34,318 bases of DNA from Anaerolineae bacterium. Its GTDB lineage: Bacteria > Chloroflexota > Anaerolineae > Aggregatilineales > Phototrophicaceae. The notes under the pieces are model-generated. The model did no database searches. It worked only from the letters and a program-made list of their open reading frames with translations, and was not told the origin of the DNA. Shown in pieces: positions 1 through 8,966 of this stretch. The stretch's first letter is position 1. Every line of letters starts with the position of its first letter. The stretch is from assembly GCA_025454725.1 (NCBI GenBank), contig JALONW010000005.1:1-34318 (forward strand). Reading direction: 5' to 3'. A program made the translations under genes and the position numbers.

Positions 1-1154
1 ATTTCGCCCCGGTCGCCGCTGCCGCCCTCGTGCAGCCAGACCAACAGCTTGGCCGCAATAACCGCCTCGGCTGGGTCACGCGGGCCGCGAGCGCGCAGCG
101 TATCGAGCTGTTTGAAGCACAGGTAATTTGAGCGCCCCTTCAAGACCGCCGCCCGAATCGGTTCACCACCCAGCGCCGCCTGCAAAATGGGAATATCTTT
201 TTGAATGAGCTGGTCTTGCAGGTTAATCGTATTGGTCGAAATTAGCACCGGGCGACCATTTTGGCGCGCCCACAGCGCCGCCGGAATCAGATAGGCCATC
301 GTCTTACCGACACCCGTCCCCGCCTCAATCAAAGCGTGCCGACCGTTATTGAACGCCGTCCCAACCGCACGCAGCATCTCGGCCTGTTGACTGCGCGACT
401 CATAACCGGGCAGCACGCCCGCCAGCCCACCGCCCGGCGCAATCAGACCCGCCGCCGCGTCGAGGTTGACCGGCGTCAGGGTCGCCGCCTCGTGCAGTGG
501 CTCATTCACCGTATGCGAGACTGGGGCTGTAGACACACCGCCGACCATGGGTGCAGACTCTAAAGCCTCTGCAAACACGCCGACACTCGACCAACCCACG
601 CGCTGTCCCAACTGCACGATTTCGGCCAGCAGCGGGCGCGGCAAGGCCAAAATACGCTCCCACAGCGTCAGATACAGGCGGGCGGTCTGTTCCGCGTCAT
701 ATTGGGCGCGGTGGCTCTGACGGTCGTTGACATCTTCCGGTTCCAGCCCCTGTTCAATCACAAGATTGGTCAGGCTGTAGCGCGCCGCCCGTGGCAGCAG
801 CACTGCCGCGAGGTCAAGCGTATCGACAACCGGATTTTGGTTCAGCCCGCCGCTCTGACGCATGAAATTCACATCGAACCATGCGTTATGCGCCACCACT
901 GGCAAACCGCCCACAAAGGCGAGGAACGTGGGCAAAACTTCCGAGAGCGGCGGCTGACCGGCTACCATCTCGTTGGTGATGCTGGTGATGACCGTCACTT
1001 GGTCTGGCACAGCACGCTGGGGGTTGATGAGCTGTTGGAAACGCCCAATCACCTCCCCGCCCCGGTATTTGACCGCCCCAATCTCGATGATGGCGTCCCG
1101 ACGCGGGTCCAGCCCGGTCGTCTCTAGGTCAAACGAGACCCATTCACCCCGCAT
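1..1154 (-). CDS. DinG-type ATP-dependent helicase with N-terminal DnaQ-like 3'-5' exonuclease domain (partial, runs off left edge)
   Basis: Manual reverse-strand translation from ATG at 1154: MRGEWVSFDLETTGLDPRRDAIIEIGAVKYRGGEVIGRF (ExoI DxE), then LIEAGTGVGKTMAYLIPAALWARQNGRPVLISTNTINLQDQL (Walker A). Absent from the ORF track, probably because it has no stop inside the window. Confidence 0.9.
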   Translation of the reverse strand, partial: MRGEWVSFDLETTGLDPRRDAIIEIGAVKYRGGEVIGRFQQLINPQRAVPDQVTVITSITNEMVAGQPPLSEVLPTFLAFVGGLPVVAHNAWFDVNFMRQSGGLNQNPVVDTLDLAAVLLPRAARYSLTNLVIEQGLEPEDVNDRQSHRAQYDAEQTARLYLTLWERILALPRPLLAEIVQLGQRVGWSSVGVFAEALESAPMVGGVSTAPVSHTVNEPLHEAATLTPVNLDAAAGLIAPGGGLAGVLPGYESRSQQAEMLRAVGTAFNNGRHALIEAGTGVGKTMAYLIPAALWARQNGRPVLISTNTINLQDQLIQKDIPILQAALGGEPIRAAVLKGRSNYLCFKQLDTLRARGPRDPAEAVIAAKLLVWLHEGGSGDRGE

Positions 1155-1198
1155 TGTCGTTCCCTATCTGTTGAAAAAAGACACACCGGCAATAAGAC

Positions 1199-1220
1199 AA
1201 AAAAGGGCGGCTGCCCGCCC
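1199..1220 (-). terminator. Rho-independent terminator
   Basis: Minus strand GGGCGG-GCAG-CCGCCC-TTTTTT, between the SPFH gene and dinG-like gene. Confidence 0.6.
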
Positions 1221-1241
1221 CGTTTATTTTTTGTGCAAGAA

Positions 1242-1335
1242 CCTCACCCCTGCCCCTCTCCCTAGGAGAGGGGTTTTCTGGCGTGGGTGGTGGACAGTTC
1301 CCCCTCTCTCAGGGAGAGGGGGCTAGGGGGTGAGG
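1242..1335. repeat. Interspersed CTCACCCC-type palindromic repeat, copy A
   Basis: CCTCACCCC...CCCCTCTCCCTAGGAGAGGGG - spacer - CCCCCTCTCTCAGGGAGAGGGGG...GGGGGTGAGG; abuts the SPFH stop codon. Confidence 0.75.
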
Positions 1336-2433
1336 TTACTCCATCCCCGTGAGACGCTCTTCCCACTTGGCGACCAAGCGCTGATAGACGGCCTCACTGA
1401 TTTCGCCCGCCGCGAGCTTGGAGTCCAGCCCGTCAATCAGCGCTTGAACCTCAGCACGGGTGGTCGGGTTGGGCTGAGCCGGGGCGTTGGCAGGTGCGCC
1501 CGCGCTGCCCTGTTGGTTCTGCATCATCTGCTGCATCATCATTTGCTGCATCATCATCATTTGCTGCTGCATGGCCGCTAGCTCGCCGCTCTGACCCTGA
1601 TTGGGGTTCAGCGCCGCGCCCAAACCCTGCCCGACGCCCAAGCCCACGCCCGCCGAGGCCAAGCCACCGCCGACACCGGGGTTCTGCGCCGCCGCCATAC
1701 CGATGTCCAGCCGCTTGCTGCGCTCTAGGACATTCAGCCACGTCTCCAACGGCACGATGTCGCGCAGTTCCTCAATCGGGACGGTGACGGTATCGAACGG
1801 GTTCGCCTCAAACGCCTTGATTTCTAGACCCAGCGCCTCGAACTTCTCGTTGATGGTGACGAGCGCCGCACCTTCCATCTCTTCCAGCACGCGGTTGGCG
1901 TCCACCAGCGTCTCGACACCACTGTTGAGCAGAATGCGGTTAATCTCGCCCAGCAGAACGGTCTGGAGGCGCTCCTTGATGTCCTTGAGGCGCGTAATCG
2001 GTTTGCCGACGCCATACTGCTTGAGGAAGCGCATCGGGTCGGTGATGCGGAGTTCCATCACGCCGTGAGTGCGCAGGAGCAGGATGCCCAAGCCGGTGCT
2101 GACATTCAAATAGATGGGCTTTGATGTCCCCCAACCGACCTGCGGCAGGTCCTTGGTGTTGACGAAATACACATCCGCCGTGAATGGGGTGCGCCCGCTG
2201 GTCGCCAGCCCAATCAGGCCAGACAGGATGGGCAGGTTAGCGACGCTGAGGGTGTGCCGCCCCGTGCCAAAGGCGTCCAGCGCCTGACCCGCACGGACGA
2301 AGATGGCCGATTGGCTTTCGCCGACGATGAGCTGTGACCCAAACCGGAAATCGCCGCTGCCCTGCTGCGGCTCGCGGTAGACCAGTTCATCGTCGAGGAC
2401 ATTAGTATGGTCAATAACATCGATGATACGCAT
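1336..2433 (-). CDS. SPFH domain (virion core protein/YdjI-like) protein with Met/Gln-rich linker and SHOCT-like C-terminus
   Basis: 365-aa ORF; N-terminal SPFH-like sequence (RIIDVIDHTNVLDDELVYREPQQGSGDFRFGSQLIVGESQSAIFVRAGQ), MQQQMMMMQQMMMQQMMQNQQ linker, end RAEVQALIDGLDSKLAAGEISEAVYQRLVAKWEERL. Confidence 0.8.
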   Translation of the reverse strand: MRIIDVIDHTNVLDDELVYREPQQGSGDFRFGSQLIVGESQSAIFVRAGQALDAFGTGRHTLSVANLPILSGLIGLATSGRTPFTADVYFVNTKDLPQVGWGTSKPIYLNVSTGLGILLLRTHGVMELRITDPMRFLKQYGVGKPITRLKDIKERLQTVLLGEINRILLNSGVETLVDANRVLEEMEGAALVTINEKFEALGLEIKAFEANPFDTVTVPIEELRDIVPLETWLNVLERSKRLDIGMAAAQNPGVGGGLASAGVGLGVGQGLGAALNPNQGQSGELAAMQQQMMMMQQMMMQQMMQNQQGSAGAPANAPAQPNPTTRAEVQALIDGLDSKLAAGEISEAVYQRLVAKWEERLTGME

Positions 2434-2439
2434 GTGCGG

Positions 2440-2973
2440 TTATCCCTCCACTTCAAAGCCAGTAATCACGTTGTCACGCAGGTCAAAGGCGTCATCCGCC
2501 TCGTTGACCACATCCACAAATTCGTCCAGCGCCTTGTCGAAGTTGTCCTTGCCGACAGCCTCGGCTAGCGCGTCCAGCTTGATGTCGATGAGCGAGATAT
2601 AGTTGACCTGCGCCTCATCGAAGGCGTAAATCTCGTCAAGCTCCTTGTTGCCAATCTTGAGCTGAGCGAACATGCCATCATATTTGGGCGCAGCCGTATA
2701 CACCCGGTCGCGGTAGGTCCGCAACTTGGTCTTGGCGCGGCGGGTGTCGGTCATCTTCATCAGGCCGCCGGCCAGGTCCAGCACCTCGCGCTCAACATCC
2801 TCGAAGCGCTTGTAACGCCGGTCCAGCTCTGCCGAGATATGCTCGCGCAGGAGGCGGTCGGCGTGGCGGCGGGCGTTCTTCTCGTGGTACCCCTTAAAAC
2901 CGGGAATCTTGGCAATCAGGTTTTCCAGACTGCCGCGCTGCGAAACAATCTTGTCATAAAGCGCAGATGACAT
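2440..2973 (-). CDS. Conserved hypothetical helical protein, operonic with SPFH gene
   Basis: ORF track starts at 3081, but ATG at 2973 has a strong SD (AAGGAGGG) on the minus strand; ends 6 nt before the SPFH start. Confidence 0.75.
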   Translation of the reverse strand: MSSALYDKIVSQRGSLENLIAKIPGFKGYHEKNARRHADRLLREHISAELDRRYKRFEDVEREVLDLAGGLMKMTDTRRAKTKLRTYRDRVYTAAPKYDGMFAQLKIGNKELDEIYAFDEAQVNYISLIDIKLDALAEAVGKDNFDKALDEFVDVVNEADDAFDLRDNVITGFEVEG

Positions 2974-3160
2974 CGGGCTTGTCCCTCCTTGGTAAGTCTT
3001 GAGTGATAAGTCATGAGTGATGAGAAGATATATTGTGAGATGCAGGGGGATGAAATGAAACAAGTTTGCCAACAATCTCATCCCTCATCACTTTTGTCTC
3101 ATCACTTTGTTCAAAAGCATACACCGAAACGCCGCCGCCCACATCGTCAGTCGTTGGGGG

Positions 3161-3700
3161 TTAGGCTGGGTCGATGTGGCGCGTGCGGCACACCCCACAC
3201 ACCATCGGCTGCCCCGCCGACCGGGCGGCCAGCGGTTCGCCACAGTGCAGACAGCCCGCCAGCGATGAGGTATAACCCGCCCGGCGCGGGTAAATGACCG
3301 TACTGTCCCATGTCACCGCGCCCGCCCAGATGCCTAGTTCAACCAGCCCCTCGAACACCTCGGCGGTGCGCTCTGGGCTGACTCCCAGCCGCTCGGCCAG
3401 CGCGGACAGGTCGAAACGGTCGGCGCCCTGGGCCATCAGGTCGTTCAGCTTGCGCTGGAGTTCCGCGTCGGTCTGCTGGCTCTCCTCAATCAACTCGGAC
3501 AGCGCGGCCACCCGCGTCCCCAGCACGCCCAGCCCGACACACACCACGCCCAGCCCGACGACAACCGCACCAGACAGCCACGTCAGCCCGCCCGTGACCG
3601 CGAGATAGATGGCCGCCGCGCTGCACAACACCACCCCGACGATTGCCCCGTTCCTGAGCGACAGCCCCCAACCGCCCATCCACATCCCCTTTTGCCTCAC
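3161..3700 (-). CDS. Membrane protein with winged-helix-like segment and C-terminal zinc ribbon
   Basis: Two hydrophobic segments, coiled coil, LSALAERLGVSPERTAEVFEGLVELGI, then CLHCGEPL...CGVCRTRH. Confidence 0.65.
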   Translation of the reverse strand: MRQKGMWMGGWGLSLRNGAIVGVVLCSAAAIYLAVTGGLTWLSGAVVVGLGVVCVGLGVLGTRVAALSELIEESQQTDAELQRKLNDLMAQGADRFDLSALAERLGVSPERTAEVFEGLVELGIWAGAVTWDSTVIYPRRAGYTSSLAGCLHCGEPLAARSAGQPMVCGVCRTRHIDPA

Positions 3701-3763
3701 ACATGGGGCTGAGTATAGCGCATGTGTTCACATCCCCCAACCGGCGAATTGTGACTGTTGTTT

Positions 3764-3790
3764 GGGCGTTCACCCCAACCCGCGTATAAT
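3764..3790 (+). promoter_or_regulatory. Putative sigma70-type promoter for LysM gene (approximate)
   Basis: TTGGGC - 17 bp - TATAAT (3785-3790) upstream of the SD and ATG at 3835. Confidence 0.4.
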
Positions 3791-3834
3791 CAGGGAGATT
3801 GAGTATTTTGCTATCGAAAATGTGGGGGACACCT

Positions 3835-5502
3835 ATGAACCAGTGGCGGCGGGTGACGCTAACGACCATCCTAACCCTATCCATCATCGCGCTGCTGGGA
3901 ACTGCCGGGGGCGGCCAGCTCCAAGCGGCTGCGCTTACTATGACGCCCTCAGCGACCAACACCAACACCATCACACCGAGCGCGCCCGGCCAGACGACTT
4001 ACACCGTCCGCACCGGCGACACCCTCTCACGCATCGCCCGGCTGTACGGCCTGACCACGGTCGAGCTGGCCCGTGCCAACAACATCGGCAACCCAGACAC
4101 CATCCGCGTCGGCCAAGTCCTCATCATCCCGACAGGCGGCTCCATGCCAACCGCAACCCTGACCCCCAGCCCAACCGCCATCGCCCCCATCACACCGACC
4201 CATACCCCAACCACTACCCTACCACCACTCCCAGAGCCGACCGCAACCATCACTGCTGGCACAGCGCGCACCGAACCCGTCCTACCGGGTGACAGCCTGT
4301 CACGCTTTGCCCAGCGCCATGGCGTCACTGTTCAGGACATCATCCGGCTGAACAACATCCAAAACCCAGACCTCATCCTCGCCGGGACGCGCCTCATCAT
4401 CAGCGCGGACGGCGGCACGCCCACCCCCGATGAGGCCGCCGCCACACCCGGCGCACCCACCGACGACCAGACCACGGCCAACCCGTTCGGCTATGGGCGC
4501 GGTATCAGCCTCAGCCTACAAGGCCAAGACCCCACCGCCCTCGTCCAGTCGGTGATTTCGCTGAACGTCGAATGGGCCAAAATCGAGGCCGACTGGGACA
4601 GCATTGAGCCGAGTGAGGAAACCTATGATTTCGCCGCGCTGGATGCGGTGGTCTTCGGCCTAAGCGATGCGCGCATCCGCCTGCTGCTCACCCTCGACAA
4701 CTCCCCGACGTGGGCGCGCTCCAACCAGCTTGAAGATGGCCCACCCGATGATTTCGCCGACTTCGCCCGCTTCGCCGGGGTGCTGGCCGGTCGCTACGCC
4801 GGTCGAGTGACGGCCTATCAGGTATGGAACGAGCCAAACCTGCGCCGTGAGTGGTTGAGCGACATCCACCGCATCGACCCCATGAGCTACTACGAGCTGT
4901 TCTTGCAAACACGCGCTGCCATCACAACCGCCGACCCCGCCGCCCGCGTCATCACCGCCGGACTTGCCCCGACCGGCTTCAACGACGGCGTGAACGCGCT
5001 CAACGACCGCCTTTATCTACAGGCGCTCTATGACCTCGGCATCGGTCGCATCTCAGACGGTATTGCTGTCCATGCGCTGGGCTTCGCCAACCCGCCGGAC
5101 TCGCGCTGCTGTGAACCCGCTGAGGGCGTCAGCACCCACTTCGAGAGCCGCAGTTTCTACTTCCGCGACACCATTGAGGACTATCACGCCATCGCGCAGG
5201 CCAACGACGACCCCCGCCCACTGTGGGTAACGAAATTCGGCTGGGGGACGGCGGACGGCAGCCCCGAACCGAGCGCTGATTTCGTGTATATAACCTACAC
5301 TGACCCGCTGGAACAGGCACAGTACATCCCCGACGGATTCGCTGTCGGCCAATCACTGGGCTACGTCGGCCCAATGTTCCTGTACAACCTAAATGGGTGT
5401 TCGCTGCCCGATGGTCGCGCCGAACCGTGCTACTTCAGCCTGACGGGTGCGGACGGCACACCCCGCGCCGCCTTCAACGCCCTGCGCGCACTGCCGCGCT
5501 AG
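3835..5502 (+). CDS. Exported double-LysM protein with C-terminal glycoside hydrolase-like TIM-barrel domain
   Basis: Signal-like N-terminus; two LysM motifs (YTVRTGDTLSRIARLYGLTTVELARANNIGNPDTIRVGQVLIIP; VLPGDSLSRFAQRHGVTVQDIIRLNNIQNPDLILAGTRLII); barrel motif YQVWNEPNLRREW. ATG at 3835 preceded by GGGGGA. Confidence 0.85.
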   Translation: MNQWRRVTLTTILTLSIIALLGTAGGGQLQAAALTMTPSATNTNTITPSAPGQTTYTVRTGDTLSRIARLYGLTTVELARANNIGNPDTIRVGQVLIIPTGGSMPTATLTPSPTAIAPITPTHTPTTTLPPLPEPTATITAGTARTEPVLPGDSLSRFAQRHGVTVQDIIRLNNIQNPDLILAGTRLIISADGGTPTPDEAAATPGAPTDDQTTANPFGYGRGISLSLQGQDPTALVQSVISLNVEWAKIEADWDSIEPSEETYDFAALDAVVFGLSDARIRLLLTLDNSPTWARSNQLEDGPPDDFADFARFAGVLAGRYAGRVTAYQVWNEPNLRREWLSDIHRIDPMSYYELFLQTRAAITTADPAARVITAGLAPTGFNDGVNALNDRLYLQALYDLGIGRISDGIAVHALGFANPPDSRCCEPAEGVSTHFESRSFYFRDTIEDYHAIAQANDDPRPLWVTKFGWGTADGSPEPSADFVYITYTDPLEQAQYIPDGFAVGQSLGYVGPMFLYNLNGCSLPDGRAEPCYFSLTGADGTPRAAFNALRALPR

Positions 5503-6050
5503 GCTGTAACGCTTTTTCCCCCGGCGCGACTGCGGAAGAACGCCCGCGCCGGGGCGCGATTCATATACCACACCGTATAGAGAGGGAGCAGTAGCGCCGA
5601 AAAAAGCGCACCAACCCATTGGAAACTGCTCACCTCATCGCCCGATGAAACACCTTCTAAAATGCTTGGCACAATAACGGCAGACCGCAGCGTGATATAG
5701 GCCGTCAGCGCCGCCAGTGCCACCACAGTGGCGGTAAATACCCATCGGATGCCCCGTGGCCGCCCCCGCCATGCCATCACGCACACCATCAATACCCACC
5801 CGCACACCACCAATTGGCTAATGAGCGCGGTCGAGTTGACCAAGCCTTCATAACCGCCGGACGCCAGTGTCTGTACGACTGTGCCGTCGGGCATGGTGAT
5901 TTCAATATCGTCAATCGCCGCCAAACGCGCTTGTATCAGCAGCCGCCCCCCTAATTCAAATAGGGGGACAATCGCGAATAAAATCGCGCATAGGATAATG
6001 GCTAACGAGACACCCAATGGGCGGTGGGAAGGGGCATTGTTTTCCGTCAT
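5499..6050 (-). CDS. Hypothetical multi-pass membrane protein
   Basis: 183-aa ORF with several hydrophobic segments; convergent with upstream LysM gene. Confidence 0.6.
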   Translation of the reverse strand: MTENNAPSHRPLGVSLAIILCAILFAIVPLFELGGRLLIQARLAAIDDIEITMPDGTVVQTLASGGYEGLVNSTALISQLVVCGWVLMVCVMAWRGRPRGIRWVFTATVVALAALTAYITLRSAVIVPSILEGVSSGDEVSSFQWVGALFSALLLPLYTVWYMNRAPARAFFRSRAGGKSVTA

Positions 6051-6178
6051 AGGCTCTTTATGCGTTGAGATACTTGTGAGCTATTCTTAAAGTTTTGTGG
6101 TTACGATATAATCATCACACTGCTTCATCACGGGTTGCAGAATTTCTAAACCCACATCATCCAAAGGACGACTTTCCC

Positions 6179-7504
6179 ATGTACCACGCAGTCCTCGACG
6201 ACATCTTCGAGAAATTCCAAGAGTATGCCGCGACCGCCCGTGCCATCATCCTCGCCCCGGAGAGCAAGCACGGCGACGCACTGGTCGCCCGTCTGCTGGG
6301 ACACAAAGAGTATACCGCATTGTACTACGCGCTGTCGTCCGAAGATGCGGAGATGACCGTTTTTATTGATAACATGACCCGTGCCTTTATTGACCGCAAC
6401 GACCTATTTGGCCGCTACACTTCGCAGGCCAACCTCCACTGGAACGCCGAAAAACAGAACCTGCGTGACATCGTTATCGCCGGTATGGTGCGCGACCTCA
6501 ACAGCATGGCGGACCAGCGCGTCCTGATTATCCTTGACGACTTCGACCAAGCCGAGCAGGCCGACGACGTACACCGCTTTATCGAAGAACTCGCGCTACA
6601 GCTCCCCCCTCATTGCCTGCTGATTATCAACGGGCGCGCCCAGCCCCGTTTCCCGTGGAATTCGCTCATCTCAAAGACCCGCGCCATGATCTTCAACGAC
6701 GGTCAGATCATGACGCTGACCTCCCCCACCCAGTCCGAGGAGACCTTCGCCGAGATCGAAATCTACGCCCTCGGCCCCGGCTTCATCTACTGCAACGGGG
6801 AATATATTGGCAAATGGGAAGGTCACCTGCCGCGCCTTCTGATGTTCTTCGCGGTAGACCGGGGTGTCATCACCCGTGAAGACTTCCACCGCGCCTTTTG
6901 GAACGACCTTAATGACATGCAGGCCACCAACGTCTTCCACGTCACCAAGCGCCGCCTGCACCGCGCCTTCGACATGGAAATCCTCGAACACAAAGGCGGT
7001 GATTACCGCATCCGCCCCGGTATTTCGATTTACTACGACGCCAACGAGTGGACCGAGTCGCTGTTGGCCGCCCGCGACATGGCAAACGCCGACCGTGCCT
7101 CAGCTTATGAGCGTGTGCTGTCGCTGTACCGGGGCCCGTTCCTCAAGGGACATGATGACGGCTGGATTCTTGACCGGCGCAATGACTTGCTGGCCGGGTA
7201 CATCGAGGCGGTGCTGTTCCTCGCCAACCACAGCGGCGAGTCCTATGTCGCCGACCCAGAGGCCAACCACGCCGCCCTCGACCACGCCATTCACCTATAT
7301 CACACCGCGCTGGCCGAGGCACCCAACCACCCAGAGGTGGTGTTAGCGGCGGCGGAACTGCTCTCGCATCCGGTCGTTAGCCGCCGCATCGAGGCGCACC
7401 AACTGCTCCAGAGCTATATGGATGCCAAAAAGGCTGAAAAAGAGTCTGCCGACCCGCGCATTACGGCGCTCTCCAAGAAGCTGCACAGCAAGAAAAGTGC
7501 GTGA
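6179..7504 (+). CDS. SARP/MalT-like regulator: degenerate NTPase domain, winged helix, BTAD-like TPR domain
   Basis: AIILAPESKHGDALVARLLG at the P-loop position, Walker B-like VLIILDDFDQ, winged-helix segment (VITREDFHRAFWNDLNDMQATNVFHVTKRRLHRAF), then a BTAD-like region with LYRGPFLKGHDDGWILDRRNDLLAGY. ATG 6179 preferred over 6095. Confidence 0.7.
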   Translation: MYHAVLDDIFEKFQEYAATARAIILAPESKHGDALVARLLGHKEYTALYYALSSEDAEMTVFIDNMTRAFIDRNDLFGRYTSQANLHWNAEKQNLRDIVIAGMVRDLNSMADQRVLIILDDFDQAEQADDVHRFIEELALQLPPHCLLIINGRAQPRFPWNSLISKTRAMIFNDGQIMTLTSPTQSEETFAEIEIYALGPGFIYCNGEYIGKWEGHLPRLLMFFAVDRGVITREDFHRAFWNDLNDMQATNVFHVTKRRLHRAFDMEILEHKGGDYRIRPGISIYYDANEWTESLLAARDMANADRASAYERVLSLYRGPFLKGHDDGWILDRRNDLLAGYIEAVLFLANHSGESYVADPEANHAALDHAIHLYHTALAEAPNHPEVVLAAAELLSHPVVSRRIEAHQLLQSYMDAKKAEKESADPRITALSKKLHSKKSA

Positions 7505-7577
7505 TGCACCCCTACCCATTTCATGGGTGAACGGGTAAGGTGGTATCGGTTTTCTCGCATACCGGAGCTTAGAGCCG

Positions 7578-8906
7578 ATGGAACAGTTTATCATCCGGGG
7601 CGGCGTGCCGCTGAACGGGACGGTTAGGCCGGGCGGCAACAAGAACGCCATCCTCAAGATGCTGCCCGCCTGCCTGCTAACCGAGGAGCCGGTGACACTG
7701 CACAACGTCCCGGACATCGCGGATGTGCGCGTGACGGTCGAAATCCTACGAAAATTGGGCGTCTCGGTCGAATGGCTGACGCCCGACACGTTGCGCGTAC
7801 AGGCGGCTGTCGTCAACAGCCCTCAGCTCGACCCAATCTTGGGGCAGCGCATCCGCACCAGTTTCGTGTTTGCTGGCCCGATGCTCAACCGGCTGGGCAA
7901 AATCGAAGTTCCCGTACCCGGAGGCGATGTCATCGGGGAGCGGCGGCTGGATACCCACGTCGTCGCACTGGAAAAACTCGGCGCGGTCGCTCACTACACG
8001 CACGGCCTGTTTACCCTCACCGCGCCAGCGGGCGGCCTGACTGGGGCGAATATCTTGCTGCGTGAGGCCAGTGTGACGGCCACCGAAAATGCGCTGTTGG
8101 CGGCAGTCATGGCAAAAGGGACGACCACCATCAACAACGCGGCAGGCGAGCCGCACGTCCAAAACCTGTGCGCCATGCTCAACGCGATGGGCGGACAGGT
8201 TGAGGGCGCGGGTTCAAACCGGCTGGTCGTCCACGGCGTTGACCGGCTGCACGGCTGTGAGGCCACCGTCGGCGCGGATTTTATGGAAGTCGGGAGCTGG
8301 ATTGGGGCGGCGGCCATGACCGGCGGCGCGCTGACCATCACACAGGCCGACCCAGAGGTCTTGGGCATGGTCGAATTGGTGTTCGACAAGCTGGGCGTTG
8401 GCTGGGAGGTGCGCGAGCAGGACATCTTCGTCCCCAGCGGCCAAAAGCTGACCATCCAATCGGACATCGGCGGGCGGATTCCAGTCATCAAGGCACAGCC
8501 GTGGCCGGGTTTCCCACCTGACCTGATGAGCATCGCCATTGGAATTGCGACGCAGGCACAGGGCGCAGTCATGTTTCATGATTGGATGTACGAGAGCCGT
8601 CTGTTTTTCACCGATAAACTGGCGCAGATGGGCGCGAAGGTTACGCTGTGTGACCCTCACCGCGTGTTGGTGCAGGGCGCGACCCGGCTGCGGGCGGTGC
8701 CATTGGTCACCAGCCCAGACATCCGCGCCGGCATGGCGATTCTGTTGGCAGCGCTGTCCGCTGACGGCACGACGCGAATCGCCAACATTCACCAAATTGA
8801 CCGGGGCTATGAGCGTGTGGAGGACAAACTGCGAGCGCTGGGCGCAGACATCCAGCGCGTGCAGTCCGATGGGCGGCGCGAACACCTTGCCCCCCGTGTG
8901 ATTTAG
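7578..8906 (+). CDS. murA: UDP-N-acetylglucosamine 1-carboxyvinyltransferase
   Basis: 442 aa; MEQFIIRGGVPLNGTVRPGGNKNAILKMLPACLLTEEPVTLHNVPDIADV; active-site loop VPVPGGDVIGERRLDTH. Confidence 0.93.
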   Translation: MEQFIIRGGVPLNGTVRPGGNKNAILKMLPACLLTEEPVTLHNVPDIADVRVTVEILRKLGVSVEWLTPDTLRVQAAVVNSPQLDPILGQRIRTSFVFAGPMLNRLGKIEVPVPGGDVIGERRLDTHVVALEKLGAVAHYTHGLFTLTAPAGGLTGANILLREASVTATENALLAAVMAKGTTTINNAAGEPHVQNLCAMLNAMGGQVEGAGSNRLVVHGVDRLHGCEATVGADFMEVGSWIGAAAMTGGALTITQADPEVLGMVELVFDKLGVGWEVREQDIFVPSGQKLTIQSDIGGRIPVIKAQPWPGFPPDLMSIAIGIATQAQGAVMFHDWMYESRLFFTDKLAQMGAKVTLCDPHRVLVQGATRLRAVPLVTSPDIRAGMAILLAALSADGTTRIANIHQIDRGYERVEDKLRALGADIQRVQSDGRREHLAPRVI

Positions 8907-8925
8907 GTTTTTCCGCAATCGACCC

Positions 8926-8949
8926 GTAGGGTGCAGCGTACTGCGCCCT
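8926..8949. repeat. TAGGG-type small palindromic repeat
   Basis: GTAGGGTGCAGCGTACTGCGCCCT; same core as 13115-13144 and 28571-28594. Confidence 0.6.
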
Positions 8950-8966
8950 CGGCAAACGTTATCGTC

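Noticed and set aside
261-1326. Several + strand ORFs at the left end
   Set aside because: They lie over the minus-strand DinG-like gene, which is open to the window edge and so missing from the ORF track.
1494-1600. CATCATTTGCTGCATCATCATCAT repeats as possible CRISPR or microsatellite
   Set aside because: Explained as codons of the Met/Gln-rich linker of the SPFH protein; no repeat-spacer structure.
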